This document shows, piece by piece, positions 60,963-64,000 of a DNA stretch of 64,000 nucleotides. The DNA is taken from positions 20,971 to 84,970 of the forward strand of contig CAZTSI010000011.1 of assembly GCA_964616755.1 (NCBI GenBank). Reading direction: 5' to 3'. Under the pieces are notes generated by a model. The model made no database searches. It was not told where the DNA came from and worked only from the letters and a program-made list of their open reading frames with translations. Source of the DNA: CAYNFR01 sp964616755 (GTDB taxonomy: Bacteria > Bacteroidota > Bacteroidia > Chitinophagales > Saprospiraceae). How positions within the stretch are numbered: the first letter of the stretch is position 1; every line of letters begins with the position of its first letter. The translations under genes were made by a program, and so were the position numbers.

Positions 60963-62096
60963 ATGAAAAAAGAAATCGTCATCATCGGCGCAGGCCCAGC
61001 AGGATTGGCCGTGGCAGGGTGTCTTTCGAAGCATAATATCGAGTTTACCCTATTAGAAAAATCGGAGCATATAGCGCATAGTTGGCGAGAGCATTATGAT
61101 CGGCTTCATCTCCATACCGTCAAGCAATTGTCTCATTTACCCTACCTACCCTTTCCTGATCATTATCCAACGTATGTCTCTAAGCAGCAACTAATAGATT
61201 ATTTTGAAGAATACTGCCGTCAGTTTAAGATTGACGCCACTACATCCGCTGATGTGAAGAGTATTACTGGCTCTGCAGAAACTGGCTGGGTCATACAGTA
61301 TAACGATAAAACTATATTTGCCAATCATGTTGTCGTATGCACCGGAGTGAATAATGCTATACATCAACCCTCATGGCCAGGCATGGCATCCTATCAAGGA
61401 CAGATTATTCATAGTCGCGCTTACAAGAATCCTAAAGCCTTCAATGATCAGCGTGTCCTCGTCATAGGCATGGGCAATTCGGGCGCCGAAATAGCCCTTG
61501 ACTTGGCAGAACATAAGGTAGAAGTAGATATATCCGTCCGAGGAGAAATAAATGTAGTTCCAAGAGATCTTAACGGTCAGCCCGTTCAGCTTACTTCTCG
61601 CAAACTGGCTAGACTGCCCTTTGGTCTTGGTGACTGGTTAGGGAGTCAAATACGGAAAATCTACTTTGGTGATCTCAGTAAATATGGGTTAAAAACCTCC
61701 ACTTTGCCGCCCGCCAAACAACTGTTGACCACGGGCAAAACTCCGACGATTGATATAGGTACGATTGCCGCTATTAAAAAAAGATTGATACAAGTGCGTG
61801 AAGATATTAAGCAGTTTACCCCTGAGGGTATAGAGTTTGTCGATGGATCAACAGCCTACTACGATACTGTCATCTGTGCTACTGGGTATCGAGCAAATCT
61901 ACCCACGATGATCCCCGGAATATCAGCAGAGCTCGATAAAAATGGATTGCCCAAAAATCCAATCGCCGCAGGAACATGGAAGGGTCTGTATTTTGTGGGA
62001 TACGACAATTATAAATTAGGCGGTATCCTTGGTACTATATACATAGATGCTGACCTTGTGGCAAATACTATAGCTGAAAGGATCGGCAGCGGATGA
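60963..62096 (+). CDS. FAD/NAD(P)-dependent monooxygenase-like enzyme
   Basis: This 377-residue flavoprotein has the N-terminal FAD motif IVIIGAGPAGLAVAGCL, a mid-protein NADPH motif VLVIGMGNSGAEIALDLAE, and ATGYRANLP near residue 300. This pattern matches the flavin-containing monooxygenase/YUCCA-like family. The family oxidises N, S or carbonyl groups of small molecules; the substrate is unknown. The start is the ATG at 60963; an upstream frame of 22 codons overlaps the ATL gene. A quinone-reductase-type MDR gene follows after 54 bp. Confidence 0.88.
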   Translation: MKKEIVIIGAGPAGLAVAGCLSKHNIEFTLLEKSEHIAHSWREHYDRLHLHTVKQLSHLPYLPFPDHYPTYVSKQQLIDYFEEYCRQFKIDATTSADVKSITGSAETGWVIQYNDKTIFANHVVVCTGVNNAIHQPSWPGMASYQGQIIHSRAYKNPKAFNDQRVLVIGMGNSGAEIALDLAEHKVEVDISVRGEINVVPRDLNGQPVQLTSRKLARLPFGLGDWLGSQIRKIYFGDLSKYGLKTSTLPPAKQLLTTGKTPTIDIGTIAAIKKRLIQVREDIKQFTPEGIEFVDGSTAYYDTVICATGYRANLPTMIPGISAELDKNGLPKNPIAAGTWKGLYFVGYDNYKLGGILGTIYIDADLVANTIAERIGSG

Positions 62097-62150
62097 TATT
62101 CTATAGTGAAATGTCAAAATGAGTGACTTAATCTTATCAAAATACTTCTT

Positions 62151-63152
62151 ATGAAAAATAAAAAAATGTTGCTCGCTAAGCGTCCCATTGGAGCGCCTAC
62201 ACCAGATGTGTGGAGATACGAGCTCGAAGACCTAAGAGCCATCACGGAGGGTGAAATACTCATGCGTGTAGATTATATATCCTTGGATCCCGCTATGCGC
62301 GGTTGGATGAATGATGCTAAATCCTACATTGCCCCCATCCAAATCGACGAAGTTATGCGCGCAGGCGGTGTAGGCGAGGTGATAGAAAGCAAACATCCCA
62401 ACTTCAAAGTCGGTGATTATATATATGGACATCCAGGAGTACAAACGTATTGTATCACCAATGGGAAAGGATATGTTAAAATCGACACGAAAGACATTCC
62501 GGCTCAAAAGTTTCTCGGCGTCATGGGAATGCCTGGATACACGGCCTATTTCGGTTTGCTCGATGTCGGATTGCCCAAAGAAGGAGAGACAGTACTCGTT
62601 AGTGGTGCCGCCGGAGCAGTCGGAAGTCTTGTTGGCCAAATTGCAAAAATAAAAGGCTGCAGAGTAGTTGGCATAGCAGGTGGTGCCGACAAATGCGCCT
62701 ATGTCGTCAATGAATTGGGATTTGACGCTTGCATTGATTACAAAAGTGAAGATGTTCGCATAGGGCTAAAAAATCATTGCCCAAGTGGTATTGATATTTA
62801 CTTTGACAATGTAGGCGGTGATATTCTTGACCTAGCTTTAACGCGCATTAATAGGTCAGCAAGGATCGTCATCTGTGGAGCCATCTCTCAATACAATAAT
62901 ACAAGCCCTGTCAAGGGCCCCGCTAATTACCTGTCCCTATTGGTGAATGGTGCACGGATGGAAGGGTTTGTAGTCTTTCACTTTGCACATCGTTATGGTG
63001 AAGCAGCCCAAGCCTTAGGACAATGGTTAGTCAATGGTCAACTAAAATCACGAGAACATATTGATATCGGAATCGATCATTTCTATTCCTCCTTCAATCG
63101 TTTGTTTTCGGGAGATAAAGAAGGTAAATTGGTATTAAAAATTCAAGAGTAG
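62151..63152 (+). CDS. NADP-dependent zinc-independent MDR oxidoreductase
   Basis: This 333-residue medium-chain reductase has the leukotriene-B4/curcumin reductase-like core. SLDPAMRGWMND is near residue 50, a nucleotide-binding VSGAAGAVGSLVGQIAKIKGC near 150, and YFDNVGGDILDLAL near 220. No zinc-ligand Cys cluster is seen. It reduces double bonds of alpha,beta-unsaturated carbonyls with NADPH, by family analogy. It may share substrates with the flavin enzyme upstream, but this is only a guess. Confidence 0.92.
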   Translation: MKNKKMLLAKRPIGAPTPDVWRYELEDLRAITEGEILMRVDYISLDPAMRGWMNDAKSYIAPIQIDEVMRAGGVGEVIESKHPNFKVGDYIYGHPGVQTYCITNGKGYVKIDTKDIPAQKFLGVMGMPGYTAYFGLLDVGLPKEGETVLVSGAAGAVGSLVGQIAKIKGCRVVGIAGGADKCAYVVNELGFDACIDYKSEDVRIGLKNHCPSGIDIYFDNVGGDILDLALTRINRSARIVICGAISQYNNTSPVKGPANYLSLLVNGARMEGFVVFHFAHRYGEAAQALGQWLVNGQLKSREHIDIGIDHFYSSFNRLFSGDKEGKLVLKIQE

Positions 63153-63825
63153 AGCTTGTCCTAATTGAATGAAATCTATAATGATTTTCGTTAGTGGTAT
63201 GTGGTGGACGCGGTAATATTGTAGTACGGTGATGTAGTATTACCTTATTACATTGTAGCGGTGATGCGGTTAATGTATGGCGGATCATAGTATCATCTTG
63301 TCTATCCATAGGATAATACTCTTTTTTTTTATTCTCGCCTCTAGCACCGTGTGAAAAAGCAAAACGTCTATGGCTCTATTTTTTTTTGAAAGCCCACTTG
63401 CATCAGCCAAAGCATACCTGTGATGGTTTACCGTGAGGCACGTACTTGTCCAGATGCTGATCGTACCAATGTCAGGCTCATGAGACTAATGTTTTCCCTT
63501 CATATTTAAAACCGTAATTATGCTAGGACTTCGTGATGAAGAAGTAAAGAGCGACGTAGCGCGTTGAATATCATTCTACCAGCTCAAATAAGTTGCTTTA
63601 CTGTCGGTGGCACAGCAACGCCATGGTGAAAGAAGAAAATGTAGTGTAAGGTCTTATTTTGCAGCTATTTAAACCTGTCTTAATTTTTCTAATGTATATT
63701 CTCAGTTTAATAAAACTTCTAGTGTTGGTACATCTGCCTTATGACCGATAGAGAGTATCGTCGTGCATGGAGTCTATAGCGTCGTTGGTATTCAATTCAT
63801 GGACAAGGTTGTCGTGCGCACTGAT
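63153..63825. other. Gene-poor stretch
   Basis: No coding region is supported in this 673 bp. The stretch near 63190-63300 is G-rich and shows loose GGTGATG/GCGGT-like repetition. Small frames here are short and lack family-like text. The rest is AT-rich with T-runs near 63310 and 63380. It might be a decayed gene or insertion remnant, but I could not find terminal repeats or a transposase. Confidence 0.4.
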
Positions 63826-64000
63826 TTACTTATTCCCTTGTACCAACACCCAATCTACCCAAGCCTTCATTTGTGCTGTATCATTGGGACGTAGGACAAT
63901 CTCTCTTTTATCATTCAACAGATAAAATGTCGGAGTGCCAAAAACGTAATAATCTTGAGCCACTTTACTTTCCCACTTCTTATAATCACAGTAAGCTAAA
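63826..64000 (-). CDS. C-terminus of a thioredoxin-fold (TlpA-like) protein, cut by window edge
   Basis: The minus strand from the window end is open to a stop at 63826, giving 58 residues. They read LAYCDYKKW, YYVFGTPTFYLLNDKR, VLRPNDTAQMKAWVDWVL. The GTPTFYLL segment with its cis-Pro matches the thioredoxin/TlpA fold, and it closes with a helix as expected. The CxxC motif lies outside the window, so activity cannot be judged. Confidence 0.75.
   Translation of the reverse strand, partial: LAYCDYKKWESKVAQDYYVFGTPTFYLLNDKREIVLRPNDTAQMKAWVDWVLVQGNK

Noticed and set aside
63094..63309. 71-codon minus-strand frame at the end of the MDR gene
   Set aside because: It is antisense to the MDR 3' end and the G-rich stretch, with no family-like text.
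1..64000. tRNA, rRNA or CRISPR array
   Set aside because: I found no cloverleaf with a GTTCGAAT-type T-arm, no rRNA-like stretch, and no regularly spaced direct repeats of 20-40 bp. Absence is based on reading, not a search program.

Overview
The window looks like chromosomal DNA of a free-living member of the Bacteroidota, probably near the Saprospiria. Taxonomy here is inferred from gene content and signals only. The evidence is: a MoxR/BatABCD operon, a GldH-type gliding lipoprotein, a type IX secretion C-terminal sorting domain, an RprX/RprY-like two-component pair, a FISUMP-domain surface protein, TAnnTTTG-type promoters, and few recognisable Shine-Dalgarno sequences. No tRNA, rRNA, CRISPR array or complete insertion sequence was seen.

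Layout. 1-8.2 kb is rich in hydrolases: a truncated LACTB-like serine hydrolase, a 1-Cys peroxiredoxin, two exported esterases, a repeat-bearing FISUMP protein, an alpha/beta hydrolase and a TesA-like GDSL enzyme. TesA diverges from the YbbA/YbbP ABC transporter (8.2-11.5 kb), a variant of a widespread gene neighbourhood. A nucleoside hydrolase and a 2OG-Fe(II) oxygenase follow.

13.6-27.1 kb is one long minus-strand block. In transcription order it holds xerD, an Ig-like lipoprotein, lptB, two tiny lipoproteins, moxR, a DUF3298-like protein, a DUF58 protein, a BatA-adjacent membrane protein, batA, batB, batC, a short BatD-like protein and full-length batD. Most junctions overlap by a few bases, so the genes are probably co-transcribed and translationally coupled. 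The proteins would form an envelope complex of MoxR AAA+ ATPase, VWA proteins and BatD scaffold. No BatE is present.

27.5-34.6 kb holds recQ-aroQ, the rprY/rprX regulators, a double-PDZ protein and an SPFH protein with a small Arc-like protein. 34.7-42.4 kb holds a DUF6503-like protein, a decayed DUF2490 outer-membrane gene (a pseudogene with several frameshifts), a flippase-like membrane protein with an alkaline-phosphatase-superfamily partner, a VWA lipoprotein carrying a T9SS tail, and an ECF sigma/anti-sigma-like pair. 42.4-43.3 kb is a RES/Xre toxin-antitoxin pair with a palindromic operator over the antitoxin start codon.

44.2-46.7 kb carries grpE-dnaJ-gldH behind a good match to a sigma-54 promoter. 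46.7-55.3 kb is housekeeping: an M28 peptidase, cysS, an EEP-family protein, rhomboid, a glycosyltransferase, RNase G, a 30-residue mS38/COX24-like ribosomal-type protein, a TPR protein and HU. 55.4-63.2 kb holds yicC, a class A beta-lactamase-like lipoprotein, a beta-barrel protein, a muramidase with LysM, a DUF937 protein, a short TrpF-like protein, an alkyltransferase-like (Cys-less) protein, a flavin monooxygenase-like enzyme and a quinone-reductase-type MDR protein. The last 0.85 kb is a gene-poor stretch ending in the C-terminus of a thioredoxin-fold protein.

The items most worth following up are the Bat operon's extra genes (the short second BatD and the DUF3298-like protein), the sigma-54-like grpE promoter with its repeat cluster, the RES/Xre operator, the double-sorted VWA lipoprotein, and the DUF2490 pseudogene.
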